Shown: one piece after another, positions 1 through 9,233 of the stretch
Position numbering within the stretch: the stretch's first letter is position 1
Layout of the letters: every line of letters begins with the position of its first letter
From: Actinomycetales bacterium
Lineage (GTDB): Bacteria; Actinomycetota; Actinomycetes; Actinomycetales; Microbacteriaceae
Assembly (NCBI GenBank): GCA_015654475.1
Contig: JAATGV010000021.1
Span: forward strand, 1-59,107
DNA length: 59,107 bases
Direction: 5' to 3'
Made by a program: the position numbers and the translations under genes
The notes under the pieces: model-generated
The model's input: only the letters and a program-made list of their open reading frames with translations
The model's database searches: none
What the model was told of the DNA's origin: nothing

Positions 1-340
<340 letters not shown>

Positions 341-445
341 ACTTTCATTGACTTCTGTCATGATGTTCGCGTCCACTTTGTGGTTCCCGATTTACGGTCG
401 GGAACTGATTTCGCAAGAGATCGTACGAAACCATAAATCAATAGT

Positions 446-562
446 GTTTCGGCGGCCATAGCGTGAGGGAAACGCCCGGTTACATTCCGAACCCGGAAGC
501 TAAGCCTCACAGCGCCGATGGTACTGCAGGGGGGACCCTGTGGGAGAGTAGGACACCGCCGG
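446..562 (+). rRNA. rrf: 5S ribosomal RNA
   Basis: A complete 5S gene of about 117 nt lies about 105 nt behind the 23S end. It has the usual actinobacterial blocks gtttcggcggc, gcgtgagggaaacgcccgg and gggagagtaggacaccgccgg. The 5' and 3' ends pair as helix I. This is the last gene of a 16S-23S-5S operon. Confidence 0.95.
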
Positions 563-575
563 ACTTAATTTAGTC

Positions 576-605
576 AACATGGCCACCAGCAATGGTGGCC
601 ATGTT
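576..605 (+). terminator. rRNA operon terminator hairpin
   Basis: A perfect 12-bp stem (aacatggccacc at 576-587 with ggtggccatgtt at 594-605) closes on a 6-nt loop directly after 5S. There is no long T-tract, but the position and the perfect pairing make it the likely rRNA terminator. It lies just upstream of the next coding region. Confidence 0.85.
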
Positions 606-647
606 GCGTTAACAAGTCACTGTCATAAACGCCAACCGGGAGAGAAA

Positions 648-2420
648 ATGGACGACGCAGAGCGCGGTCGAAACGACCGAGACAACCACTCCTGGCGCGA
701 TGGCGGTAATGAACGGCCAAACCGGTCCTCCGATCGCGGAGGCAACGGCGGCAGTTCTGCGCGTCAACCCCGTCGTGAAAATCCATCCCCGAATAGTGCC
801 AACTCCCGCAATAGCCAATCCGGCTCAGGACGTAGCAACGATGGGGCGCCACGTAACAGTGCACGGGACCGAGGCGGCTATGCTCCCCGCGACGGAGCCG
901 ACGACCGTGGTCGAGACCGTCCATACCGTCCGCGTGATGGCGCGCAGCGCGGCGCGCCACGCAACAGTGGAGCCAGCCGTGACGGCGGTCGAAGCTATCC
1001 CGCTCGTGACGGTGGAGATGCGCGGGGAGGCCGTGACAATTCGCGGGGATACGCCCCTCGCAACGGGGGCGACAACCGTGGCGGACACGGCGGGGAACGT
1101 AACTACCGTCCTCGCGACGCCGAAAACCGAGACAGGGGGAGCCGGGATACTCAAGGGCGCGGCTACGGCCCGCGCGACAACTCAGGATCTCGCGGCGGCA
1201 ACGGGCACAGTTATGCTCCACGGGATGGCGGGAGCAGCCGCGAAGGCGGCCGGAGCTACCCGGCGCGCGATGGAAACGCTGGTCGGGACGGCGGCCGCGG
1301 ATACGCACCGAGGGATCGCACTGACGGGCGTTCGGGTGGGAACTCGTATGGTGCTTCCCGCAGCGGTTCAGAGAATCGTGGATACGGCGGCAAGAGTTAT
1401 AGCGGCGATGGCGCTCGTAACGCCGGAGGGCGCAGCTACGGAACGCGCGACTCGGGGCGCGGAAAGCCAATTGGCGTAGACGGCCGCAGCGGTGGGCACG
1501 ATCGGCCACGGCGTGACAACGCTGCCCGCTCGCGGGGTGAGGTGCAACGCCGTGAACGGTGGGAGAATCCGAACCGTCCGAGCGAGAACCTGCCAGTGCG
1601 TGCCAGGCATAACGATCCTGAGATCCCAGACGAAGTCGAACCGAAAGACCTTGACAAGGGTGCGCGCGCCGAGCTTAAAACCCTGACAAAAGAGAACTCC
1701 GATTTTGTCGCCCGCCACCTCGTGATGGCAGGGATGCTGATCGATGAGAACCCGGAGCTCGCCCACCAGCATGCTCTTTCCGCTGCTCGTAAGGGCGGCA
1801 GAGTAGGCATCGTTCGTGAGACCGTAGGACTGACCGCCTACGCGACAGGCGACTTCACGTTGGCATTGCGTGAACTGCGCACATTCCGTCGAATCACGGG
1901 GCTGAACGATCAAGTGCCGGTGATGGTGGACTGCGAACGCGGGCTTGGCCGGCCAAAGGAGGCACTCGAACTCGGGCGATCCGTTGACCGCTCAACGCTA
2001 GACTCCGAGACCCAGGTCGAACTGGCCATCGCAATGAGTGGAGCACGGCTCGACCTCGGCGACGATGAGCAGGCCCTTGTCGAACTCGAGATTCCGCAAC
2101 TCGATAAGAACACAGCATTCCGATACAGCCCACATCTGTATCGCGCATACGCCGAAGTGCTCACCGGTCTTGGGCGCAACGACGAGGCAGCCGATTGGAT
2201 CGCACGTGCAGAGGTGGCCGAAGAAGCCTTCGGCATCGACGAAGACGGCTTCCCTCTGTCCGATGATGACGATCTTGACATTGAAATCGTGGAACTCATC
2301 GACGAAGAAGAGGAAGACGAACCCGACAACGAGATCGGCGAAGACCAAGCGGAAGGGCATGAAGGGCAGACAGAGTCACCGATTGAATCGACTGATGACG
2401 AGGGCGGCACATTGCCCTGA
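648..2420 (+). CDS. hypothetical protein with Arg/Gly/Asp-rich repeat region and TPR-like C-terminal half
   Basis: 590 aa from the ATG at 648, which follows a gggagag ribosome binding site; an in-frame ATG at 579 lies inside the rRNA terminator and is rejected. Residues 1 to about 310 are hydrophilic low-complexity sequence with repeated PRD(G/N) and YxPRD units among R, G, S, N and D. Residues about 325-550 form regular helical pairs (ENSDFVARHLVMAGM, LAHQHALSAARKG, YRAYAEVLTGLGRNDEA) like tetratricopeptide repeats. The last 35 residues are strongly acidic. The TPR half is the usual form of this gene in related genomes, where it lies close to the HAD-IIA/tlyA block. RGG-like tails often bind RNA, but that role here is inference; no enzyme motif is visible. 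Confidence 0.8.
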   Translation: MDDAERGRNDRDNHSWRDGGNERPNRSSDRGGNGGSSARQPRRENPSPNSANSRNSQSGSGRSNDGAPRNSARDRGGYAPRDGADDRGRDRPYRPRDGAQRGAPRNSGASRDGGRSYPARDGGDARGGRDNSRGYAPRNGGDNRGGHGGERNYRPRDAENRDRGSRDTQGRGYGPRDNSGSRGGNGHSYAPRDGGSSREGGRSYPARDGNAGRDGGRGYAPRDRTDGRSGGNSYGASRSGSENRGYGGKSYSGDGARNAGGRSYGTRDSGRGKPIGVDGRSGGHDRPRRDNAARSRGEVQRRERWENPNRPSENLPVRARHNDPEIPDEVEPKDLDKGARAELKTLTKENSDFVARHLVMAGMLIDENPELAHQHALSAARKGGRVGIVRETVGLTAYATGDFTLALRELRTFRRITGLNDQVPVMVDCERGLGRPKEALELGRSVDRSTLDSETQVELAIAMSGARLDLGDDEQALVELEIPQLDKNTAFRYSPHLYRAYAEVLTGLGRNDEAADWIARAEVAEEAFGIDEDGFPLSDDDDLDIEIVELIDEEEEDEPDNEIGEDQAEGHEGQTESPIESTDDEGGTLP

Positions 2421-2439
2421 GCGCCGACGGCCGTCGTGT

Positions 2440-2823
2440 TCAGGAATTGGCGGCTTTCTTCTGCTTGAGGAAGATCAGCGGGAGGATCCAACCGCCAAGC
2501 GCGGTGATGATCCACAAGATGAGGGTGGCCAGCACCCAAGTGATAATCCCATTGACGACGATTCCACCGGGAAAGAATGTCGCTATCAGAAGCGCAACGA
2601 AGGACGACACCAATCCGATGCCTCCGAGCAGCGCCGAGGCATACTTGCGTGCCACATTGATGATGAACGGCGTGAGGATGCCCTGAGCGATGGCGAAGAC
2701 GACTACGGCAATGACGAAACCCTCCACCGAGACCTGGAAGTCAGGCAAGATCAGTGCAGCCACAAGAATTGCGAGAGCCGCGGTGACGAGATGAATGGCG
2801 GTGCGAATGAGCAGTCGAATCAT
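2440..2823 (-). CDS. phage holin family (superfamily IV-like) membrane protein
   Basis: 127 aa. Four hydrophobic segments (about 3-25, 30-50, 58-85, 88-115) end in a short basic tail (LKQKKAANS). Length and layout match the small four-helix membrane proteins called 4TM phage holin (superfamily IV) that are common on actinobacterial chromosomes without phage context. No lysis function is implied. It converges on the TPR gene with 19 nt between the stops. Start: ATG at 2823. Confidence 0.8.
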   Translation of the reverse strand: MIRLLIRTAIHLVTAALAILVAALILPDFQVSVEGFVIAVVVFAIAQGILTPFIINVARKYASALLGGIGLVSSFVALLIATFFPGGIVVNGIITWVLATLILWIITALGGWILPLIFLKQKKAANS

Positions 2824-2924
2824 GCGCTGAGCGTATCACTTGGAGAATCTGTTCTCACGAAATCCTGCCGTTCGCACGAATAAAACCGTCCCGGCGTGGG
2901 ATTCGAGGCGGGAGATCCGTCGAA

Positions 2925-3839
2925 CTAGGCGGAGGTCTCGGCGGTGTCGGGCCCAGGCTCCTGCCGTGGGCGCCGCCAGCGCGCGAAGCGAAACACCCCC
3001 GTGGTGATCGCCACTCCGACAAGCAGGAATGCACCGCCGACCAGTTCCCATGCGTTCGGCTGCTCGTGCAGGGCGATCCATGCCGCAGTCATTCCGAAGA
3101 TAGGAATGAGCAGCGCGAAAGACACCACCGAGCCCGCCGGATATTTGGCGAGCAGAGTATTCCAGATGCCGTAGCCGACGAGGGACGCCAGGTAGGCGGT
3201 GAAAAGCGTGGACAGGATCGCCGCCAACGACAGATGAGTCAGTGCAAAGCCGATCTGCGCTGGACCTTCGAAAATGAGAGACAAGACAAACATCGGCACG
3301 GGAACCACAATGGCCGACCATACCGTCATTGACAGGCCCCCGGCCGAGCCGGCGAAACGCACCACGATGTTTCCAATCGCCCAAGACAATGCTGCAGCGA
3401 GCGTGACGATGAAAGCGAGCACTGGGATCGACGCCTCGCGGCCGAGACCCACGACAAGCAACCCGACGAACCCGACGCTGAGGCCGACGATCTGCGCGAC
3501 AGTTGGGCGTTCTCGGAGCGCGATCGCCGCGATCAGCACGGTAAAGATGACCTGAGACTGCAAGACCAGGGACGCGAGACCGGCCGGCATCCCCATCCAC
3601 AAAGCCAAATACAACAGCGCAAACTGTCCAAGGGACATAAAGCCGCCCACGGTCAACAGCGACCACCACGGAATCTGAGGGCGCTTGAGGAAGAAGATCG
3701 CAGGCACGATAACCACGACAAAACGTAGCGTCAGGAACAGAAACGGGGACACCTCGCCGACGCCGATATTGATCGCAACAAAGTTGCATCCCCAGATCAT
3801 GGTGACCAAGACGGCGAGCGAAACATGGCGAAGGGGCAT
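2925..3839 (-). CDS. EamA/DMT-family permease
   Basis: 304 aa from the ATG at 3839, where the protein becomes typical (MPLRHVSLAVLVTMIWG); an earlier ATG at 3896 would add 19 non-hydrophobic residues. About ten transmembrane helices form two EamA repeats: the first with the WGCNFVAINIG and LTLRF signatures near the N-terminus, the second from about residue 150 (SWAIGNIVVRFAG, PIFGMTAAWIALHEQP). The family exports metabolites such as amino acids or nucleosides; the substrate cannot be told. The C-terminus is short and basic. It is divergent from the acyltransferase gene, with about 220 nt between them. Confidence 0.88.
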   Translation of the reverse strand: MPLRHVSLAVLVTMIWGCNFVAINIGVGEVSPFLFLTLRFVVVIVPAIFFLKRPQIPWWSLLTVGGFMSLGQFALLYLALWMGMPAGLASLVLQSQVIFTVLIAAIALRERPTVAQIVGLSVGFVGLLVVGLGREASIPVLAFIVTLAAALSWAIGNIVVRFAGSAGGLSMTVWSAIVVPVPMFVLSLIFEGPAQIGFALTHLSLAAILSTLFTAYLASLVGYGIWNTLLAKYPAGSVVSFALLIPIFGMTAAWIALHEQPNAWELVGGAFLLVGVAITTGVFRFARWRRPRQEPGPDTAETSA

Positions 3840-4063
3840 CCACCTATCTTGCCTCATCGATGTAGGGGAGAATCGCAGCGGTACTGCGACATGCAATACG
3901 GCGCAGCTCGGGTGCTGTATGCCCTGCCGCGGTGCGAAGGGGGAGGGCCTATGCTGAGAAGTCGAATATTCTCCATCGTTCGGTCAGACTGCCATGCGCT
4001 CGCGGGCTAAAGGTCACACCGCGGATCGGTCGGCGAAAGTTGAATGAAGGTGGTTTGCAACCG

Positions 4064-6157
4064 GTGAGTTCCCCTCGTCCTACACGACGCGATGTGCACA
4101 GCGAGCGGCGACTACCTGAGATTCAGGCGCTCCGTGCGGTCGCTGTGCTCTACGTCGTCTTATTCCACCTCTGGCCCGGACGGTTGCCTGGCGGCTACGC
4201 CGGGGTAGACATCTTTTTCGTGATTTCAGGATTTCTGATCACCAGCCATCTGCTGCGGCAGGTCACGGCGACAGGCACAGTGCGGTTGCGAGAGTTTTGG
4301 GCACGCAGAGCTCGTCGCTTGCTGCCTGCAGCACTGCTCGTCGCCGCTGCGACCACCGTGGGAGTTTACCTGTGGGCGCCAAGGCCGGATTGGGGCGGCT
4401 ATTTCACCGAAATCATTGGATCGGTGTTCTATGTAGTCAACTGGGTGCTCGCCTCGAACTCGGTCGATTATCTCGCTGCTGACAATGCGGCGTCCCCAGC
4501 GCAGCACTATTGGTCTTTGTCGGTGGAAGAGCAGTTCTACATCGTATGGCCGCTGCTTGTTTTGCTTGCAGTGTTGATCGCACGTCGGTTCGGCACCAAA
4601 CAGCGGGTGACAATCGGCGTGGTGCTTGGGGCGGTAGTGACTGCTTCGCTGGTCTATTCGATCGTATTTACCCCGATGAGCCCTGCATCCGCCTACTTCT
4701 TCACCACGACTCGCGCCTGGGAGTTCGGCGCGGGCGGGCTGCTCGCGCTGTTGCCGCTGACTCGGCTGTCCCCAGGTTTCCGGATTTCTCTCTCCTGGCT
4801 TGGTTGGGGCCTGATCGCGCTGTCGGCGCTTGTGCTGAGATCGACGACGCCGTTTCCTGGATGGGCCGCTCTGCTCCCTGTTGCGGGAGTCGTGTGCGTC
4901 ATCTACGCCGGCACCGTCCGCGGTGTGCTCTCACCTCGTCCGATCGTCTCGCTGCGACCGGTCCAGTACCTTGGCGACATCTCCTACTCCCTTTACCTGT
5001 GGCACTGGCCGCCAATCATCTTGCTGCCGTTCGCGCTTGGGCACTCGCTGAGCACGGTGCAGAAGGTTGTGCTGCTCGCGGTAACCGTGCTGCTCGCAGC
5101 ATTGACGAAGACATTCGTCGAAGATCCCGTTCGGCACGGAGTGCTTGCACGGCGGCCCTCATGGAACACCTATCTTGCTACAGCGACGTCCATGGTGCTC
5201 GTCGCCGCGATTGCGGGCGGAGGCCTGTTCTACCTTGCGGGGGTTGCCAAGTCCGACGAACAAAAGGCGTCTCAGCTTGCGGGCAGCTCGTGCTTCGGTG
5301 CTGCGGCCCTTGCCCCGGACAATGCGGCACTTTGCTCCACAGATACCGATCTGGGATATTCCGTCTTGCCAAGTCCCGAGACCATCGAAGACGATGTCCC
5401 GAAAGAGCTGTACACCGATCAGTGCCGCACCAACGTCAAAGATTCCGCGGTGAAGAACTGCGTTTTCGCGGCACCATCCGGCACCCCGGACGCCGTTGTC
5501 GCACTTGTCGGAGATTCGCATGCTGCACAATGGTTTCCTGCACTGCAGGTGCTGGCCCGTGAACGCAATTGGGAACTTCACGTCTTCTTCAAAGCGGCGT
5601 GCACCTTCACGTCGGCCACACTGCTCACAGGCGGAGATCTCTGCACGACATGGAACACCGGTGTGATGGAAGCTTTGCCCAAGATCCCGAACCTCACGCT
5701 GGTCATCACATCCGCACAGACGAGCATCAAGGTCGAGACAAAACAAGGCGAAACCCAAGCAGCTGCATTCGCCAACGGTGTGTCGGTATGGTGGCAGCAA
5801 CTTGTCCAGGACGGCTTCGACGTGGTGGCTGTTCAGGACAGCCCTCGAATGTCCAAAGACGCCATAGCGTGCGCGGTTCAGAAGGATGGGACGGCTGCGA
5901 TGCTCGACTGCGGAGTGAAACGCGAAACCGCCCTTTCTCGGAGCGGGGTTCTGCCCTCTGCCGTGCAGTCGAGCCCAGACGTCGGGCTTGTCGACATGAG
6001 TGACTTCATCTGCAGGGAGACATTCTGTCCTGTGGTAGTCGGCAACGTCATCGTGTATCGCGACACAAGCAGTCACCTGACTCAGACATATGTCACGACG
6101 CTTGCGCCATACTTCGCCACAAAGCTCGATGCCGTGCTCGCAAAATCCGGTAACTAG
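4064..6157 (+). CDS. acyltransferase 3 / SGNH two-domain membrane O-acyltransferase (OatA-like)
   Basis: 697 aa from a GTG at 4064 preceded by gaaggtgg; the frame is open upstream but reads as non-coding. Residues about 20-370 are an acyltransferase-3 membrane domain with the conserved Arg/His segment (QALRAVAVLYVVLFH), FFVISGFLIT and about ten helices. After a helix near 385-405 the extracellular C-terminal half is an SGNH esterase domain with GDSH near residue 482 and the Asp-x-x-His pair (DTSSH) near 666. Such proteins move acyl groups across the membrane onto peptidoglycan or surface glycans. The cysteines around 420-560 may form disulfides outside the cell. The acceptor is unknown. Confidence 0.9.
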   Translation: MSSPRPTRRDVHSERRLPEIQALRAVAVLYVVLFHLWPGRLPGGYAGVDIFFVISGFLITSHLLRQVTATGTVRLREFWARRARRLLPAALLVAAATTVGVYLWAPRPDWGGYFTEIIGSVFYVVNWVLASNSVDYLAADNAASPAQHYWSLSVEEQFYIVWPLLVLLAVLIARRFGTKQRVTIGVVLGAVVTASLVYSIVFTPMSPASAYFFTTTRAWEFGAGGLLALLPLTRLSPGFRISLSWLGWGLIALSALVLRSTTPFPGWAALLPVAGVVCVIYAGTVRGVLSPRPIVSLRPVQYLGDISYSLYLWHWPPIILLPFALGHSLSTVQKVVLLAVTVLLAALTKTFVEDPVRHGVLARRPSWNTYLATATSMVLVAAIAGGGLFYLAGVAKSDEQKASQLAGSSCFGAAALAPDNAALCSTDTDLGYSVLPSPETIEDDVPKELYTDQCRTNVKDSAVKNCVFAAPSGTPDAVVALVGDSHAAQWFPALQVLARERNWELHVFFKAACTFTSATLLTGGDLCTTWNTGVMEALPKIPNLTLVITSAQTSIKVETKQGETQAAAFANGVSVWWQQLVQDGFDVVAVQDSPRMSKDAIACAVQKDGTAAMLDCGVKRETALSRSGVLPSAVQSSPDVGLVDMSDFICRETFCPVVVGNVIVYRDTSSHLTQTYVTTLAPYFATKLDAVLAKSGN

Positions 6158-6167
6158 ACTTGTCCCT

Positions 6168-7190
6168 GTGACTGCTGACACCCACATCTCTGCTGACCGA
6201 ACGCTCATCGACGGGTTCGACGTACTGCTCTTCGACCTCGACGGTGTGATCTACACCGGTGCACAGGCCGTGCCGTACGCCGTCGAATCGCTTAACCATG
6301 CAGCATCCACAGGCAAAAGGCTCGGCTACCTGACTAACAACGCCTCACGGACGACGCAGACCGTGGCCGACCATCTGAGTGAGCTTGGAATTTCGGCGGT
6401 GAGCGCTGCAGATGTGGTGTCGTCTCCGGAAGCTGCGGTGCCCTTGCTCGCCTCGCAAGTGCCGGCAGGGTCCGAGGTGCTCGTCGTCGGTGGCGAGGGC
6501 CTGCTGCGAGAAGTTGCCCGGGCCGGCTTCACGATCACTCGCACAGCCACCCCCAAAACGGCAGGCGTGATCCAGGGCTTTGCCCCAGACGTGACGTGGA
6601 CCGACCTCGCCCAGGCGTCGTATGCGATCGAGTCTGGCGCCGTATGGATAGGCACCAACGGAGACTGGACCATTCCTCGAGAACAGGGAATCGCGCCGGG
6701 AAACGGGACCTTGATCGCTGCCGTGCACACTGCGACGGGTGCTTTTCCCGAGGTTGCGGGAAAACCGGAAAGACACATTTACGATACTGCGCGCGCACGG
6801 TTCGGGGCGAAACGTCCGCTCATGATCGGCGACAGGCTCGACACGGACATTTTGGGGGCAAATCGGTCAGAGATGGCGTCTCTGCTCGTGCTGACGGGCG
6901 TCGATACTCCACTCTCTGTGTTGCGTGCGGACCGTGACCAGCGCCCCACATACATCGGGCGAGACACCCGCACATTGAACGAGTACTACGCTCCGGCTGT
7001 CGTAAATGGGAACGTCGCGACGTGCGGTGAGACGGAAGTTCGGCTGGACCGTGCCGTTCTCACGGTTGTCGCCGGAGACCCGCGTGGAGTGGAGGCGCTT
7101 CGTGCGGCATGCGCCCTGGTGTGGAACTCGTCCATTCCGCCGACAGCGGTGCTCGTGCCGGATGGCCTCGGCATGGGCGGCTCTGCGTGA
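6168..7190 (+). CDS. HAD-IIA family sugar-phosphate/glycerol-phosphate phosphatase
   Basis: 340 aa from the GTG at 6168, ten bases after the acyltransferase stop. HAD motif I is LLFDLDGVIYTG near residue 20, motif II is YLTNNAS, and motif III/IV is KPERH...MIGDRLDTDILGA, with a IIA cap between. This is the NagD/glycerol-3-phosphate phosphatase group. Residues about 265-340 form an extra C-terminal segment beyond the usual HAD-IIA core. First gene of the conserved block leading to tlyA and NAD kinase. The real substrate is not known. Confidence 0.88.
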   Translation: MTADTHISADRTLIDGFDVLLFDLDGVIYTGAQAVPYAVESLNHAASTGKRLGYLTNNASRTTQTVADHLSELGISAVSAADVVSSPEAAVPLLASQVPAGSEVLVVGGEGLLREVARAGFTITRTATPKTAGVIQGFAPDVTWTDLAQASYAIESGAVWIGTNGDWTIPREQGIAPGNGTLIAAVHTATGAFPEVAGKPERHIYDTARARFGAKRPLMIGDRLDTDILGANRSEMASLLVLTGVDTPLSVLRADRDQRPTYIGRDTRTLNEYYAPAVVNGNVATCGETEVRLDRAVLTVVAGDPRGVEALRAACALVWNSSIPPTAVLVPDGLGMGGSA

Positions 7191-7243
7191 CACATCCGCG
7201 GTGACCGTGGCAAGAGACCGCGGTGGGCACGTAGGCTTGTTGT

Positions 7244-7462
7244 ATGAGCGAGTCAGAGGTGAGCAGAATCGTTGAGGGCGAGCCCGAAGCAAATGGGGAT
7301 GTCGCCAACGCTGGAGAGACTGGGGAGTCTGGCCTCCACGATCCATCGCTCGCACGCATTGCATCGCTGCCGCTTGCGGAGCGTGCCGCCGAATACGAGA
7401 AGCTCCATGCCCGGCTCAGCGCTGAGTTGGAGAGCGCCATCGGGCAGGAGACGCTGCACTGA
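7244..7462 (+). CDS. small hypothetical protein of the tlyA cluster
   Basis: 72 aa. The N-terminal half is acidic and disordered. The C-terminal half (residues about 36-70, SLARIASLPLAERAAEYEKLHARL) is a predicted amphipathic helix or coiled coil. Short proteins of this kind occupy the same place between HAD-IIA and TlyA in related actinobacteria, which is the main reason to accept it. Function unknown. Confidence 0.75.
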   Translation: MSESEVSRIVEGEPEANGDVANAGETGESGLHDPSLARIASLPLAERAAEYEKLHARLSAELESAIGQETLH

Positions 7463-7503
7463 ATGACGACATGCTGCGCGGCGGAAGCCACGAAGGTCAG
7501 CGT

Positions 7504-8328
7504 ATGAGGCTTGATGTTGCGCTCGTAGAACGAGGGCTTGCCCGATCGCGCACCCACGCTCAGGCTCTGATCAGTACGGGGGATGTGTCAGTTGCGGGGG
7601 AGGACAACGTGCCCAAAGCATCGCTCGGAGTGACCGAGGCGACAGTCATCACCGTCAATGCCCCGGATGGGTATGTCGGTCGTGCTGCGGGCAAGCTTGC
7701 CGGTGCGCTCAACGACTTTCCCCAGATTTCTGTGACAGGTCGCGTGTGCCTTGATGTTGGCGCGAGCACTGGCGGATTCACTCAGGTATTGCTCGAACAC
7801 GGGGCGGCGTGCGTGTACGCGCTTGACGTTGGGCATGGGCAACTGGTGCCATCCATCGCCGAAGATCCCAGGGTGCATAACGTCGAAGGTTTGAATGTTC
7901 GTGAGCTTGAAACATCGCGGCTGCCCGATCCTCGGATGGCCGAGCAGATCGACCTTGTCGTCGGCGATCTCGCCTTCATTTCGCTCACTATCGTGATTCC
8001 CGTGCTCGTGGAGCAGGTGCATGCTCGCGACTACGTCTTGCTCGTCAAACCGCAATTCGAGGTAGGAAGGGCCCGTCTTGGCCGTGGTGGCATCGTCACT
8101 GAGCCGTCGCTATGGGCGACCGCGCTGCGTGCGGTGATCGGTGTGGCGATAGATAACGGCCTTGTTGCGAGCGGCATTATTCCCTCACAACTGCGCGGCG
8201 GATCGGGAAATCAAGAGTTTTTGGTCTGGTTGCAACCATCAGACGGACACGATCGACCAGAATGGGACGCAATGATTGCCTCAGCGGTTGCTGGTGCGCA
8301 GAATTCTCAGAAAAGGGAGACCCGATGA
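7504..8328 (+). CDS. tlyA: TlyA family rRNA (cytidine-2'-O)-methyltransferase
   Basis: 274 aa from the ATG at 7504 (MRLDVALVERGLARSR) after gaaggtcag; an upstream ATG at 7471 is possible but adds atypical sequence. Residues 1-60 are an S4 RNA-binding domain. The rest is an FtsJ-like Rossmann methyltransferase: SAM motif LDVGASTGGFTQ, acidic motif VVGDLAFIS and VKPQFEVGR, which supply the K-D-K type tetrad. The Mycobacterium enzyme methylates 16S and 23S rRNA and its loss gives capreomycin resistance; the same role is inferred here. The stop overlaps the NAD kinase start by 4 nt. Confidence 0.93.
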   Translation: MRLDVALVERGLARSRTHAQALISTGDVSVAGEDNVPKASLGVTEATVITVNAPDGYVGRAAGKLAGALNDFPQISVTGRVCLDVGASTGGFTQVLLEHGAACVYALDVGHGQLVPSIAEDPRVHNVEGLNVRELETSRLPDPRMAEQIDLVVGDLAFISLTIVIPVLVEQVHARDYVLLVKPQFEVGRARLGRGGIVTEPSLWATALRAVIGVAIDNGLVASGIIPSQLRGGSGNQEFLVWLQPSDGHDRPEWDAMIASAVAGAQNSQKRETR

Positions 8329-9233
8329 CGCACTCAACCCGGTATGTGCTTCTCGTTACGAACACTCGTCGTGACGAGGCCGTTGTCGCCGCCCGAGAGG
8401 CCGCTCGGCTGCTCAGCCGGTTCGGTATCTCCGCCCTTATCTCTTCCCAAGACGTGGACGGCCTTCGGGCTGCAGGGTTTCCACTCGACAAAGTCGGAGT
8501 TCTCGAAGAGGTCCAAGCCGAGTGCGAGATCGAGCTTGCCATCGTGCTCGGCGGCGACGGCACCATTTTGCGAGCGGCTCATCTGGTGCGGGAGCGCGCG
8601 GTACCTGTCGTCGGGATCAATCTCGGGCACGTGGGGTTTCTTGCCGAAAGCGAGCGTGCTGACCTCGTCGATGCGGTCACGGCACTCGCGCAGGGGGAGT
8701 ACGACGTCGAAGAACGCACCGCGCTGGACGTCGACATTTTCGTTGACGGCCAGGTCACTTTTCATTCGTGGGCGCTCAACGAGGTGACCGTTGAAAAGGT
8801 GGCGCCGGCAAACATGGTCGGCATCGAGGTGTCCGTTGATGGGCACGACCTCACCAGCTTTGCCGCAGATGGCATCGTCATCGGAACCCCGACCGGATCC
8901 ACCGCGTATGCATTCTCCGCAGGTGGTCCGATCATCTGGCCGCAGGTGGACGCGCTGCTCGTGACCCCGCTCAACGCCCATGCGCTGTTCGCACGGTCGT
9001 TGGTGATCCCGCCAACCTCATCAGTAATGATCCGTGTCGATGAGGCTGTCTCTCCGGGAGCGGGACGAGTGTGGTGCGATAGCTCGCGAAACGCAGAAGC
9101 ACCAGGCCAGTCGAGCGTCGTCGTTCGGCGCAGCGCGAAGCCGGTGCGGCTTGCCCGGCTACATCAAGTCGATTTCGTCGAACGCCTTGTGAAGAAGTTC
9201 AACCTTCCCTCTGAGAGCTGGCGCAACCGGTGA
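8325..9233 (+). CDS. nadK: NAD kinase
   Basis: 302 aa. It makes NADP from NAD with ATP or polyphosphate. Signatures are VLGGDGTILRAA (residues about 72-83), the NLGHVGFLAE loop, and the glycine-rich GTPTGSTAYAFSAGGPI. Start ATG is 8325, inside the ATGA overlap with tlyA; gggaga is well placed upstream. The stop overlaps the recN GTG by 4 nt, so tlyA-nadK-recN are translationally coupled. Confidence 0.96.
   Translation: MTHSTRYVLLVTNTRRDEAVVAAREAARLLSRFGISALISSQDVDGLRAAGFPLDKVGVLEEVQAECEIELAIVLGGDGTILRAAHLVRERAVPVVGINLGHVGFLAESERADLVDAVTALAQGEYDVEERTALDVDIFVDGQVTFHSWALNEVTVEKVAPANMVGIEVSVDGHDLTSFAADGIVIGTPTGSTAYAFSAGGPIIWPQVDALLVTPLNAHALFARSLVIPPTSSVMIRVDEAVSPGAGRVWCDSSRNAEAPGQSSVVVRRSAKPVRLARLHQVDFVERLVKKFNLPSESWRNR

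Noticed and set aside
574-1509. 311-codon minus-strand frame and a 259-codon plus-strand frame across the repeat region
   Set aside because: Both are by-products of the GC-rich low-complexity repeat of the true gene at 648-2420; they have no binding site and no protein-like pattern.
2440-2823. Holin-like protein as evidence of a prophage
   Set aside because: No phage genes nearby; this family is chromosomal and widespread in actinobacteria.
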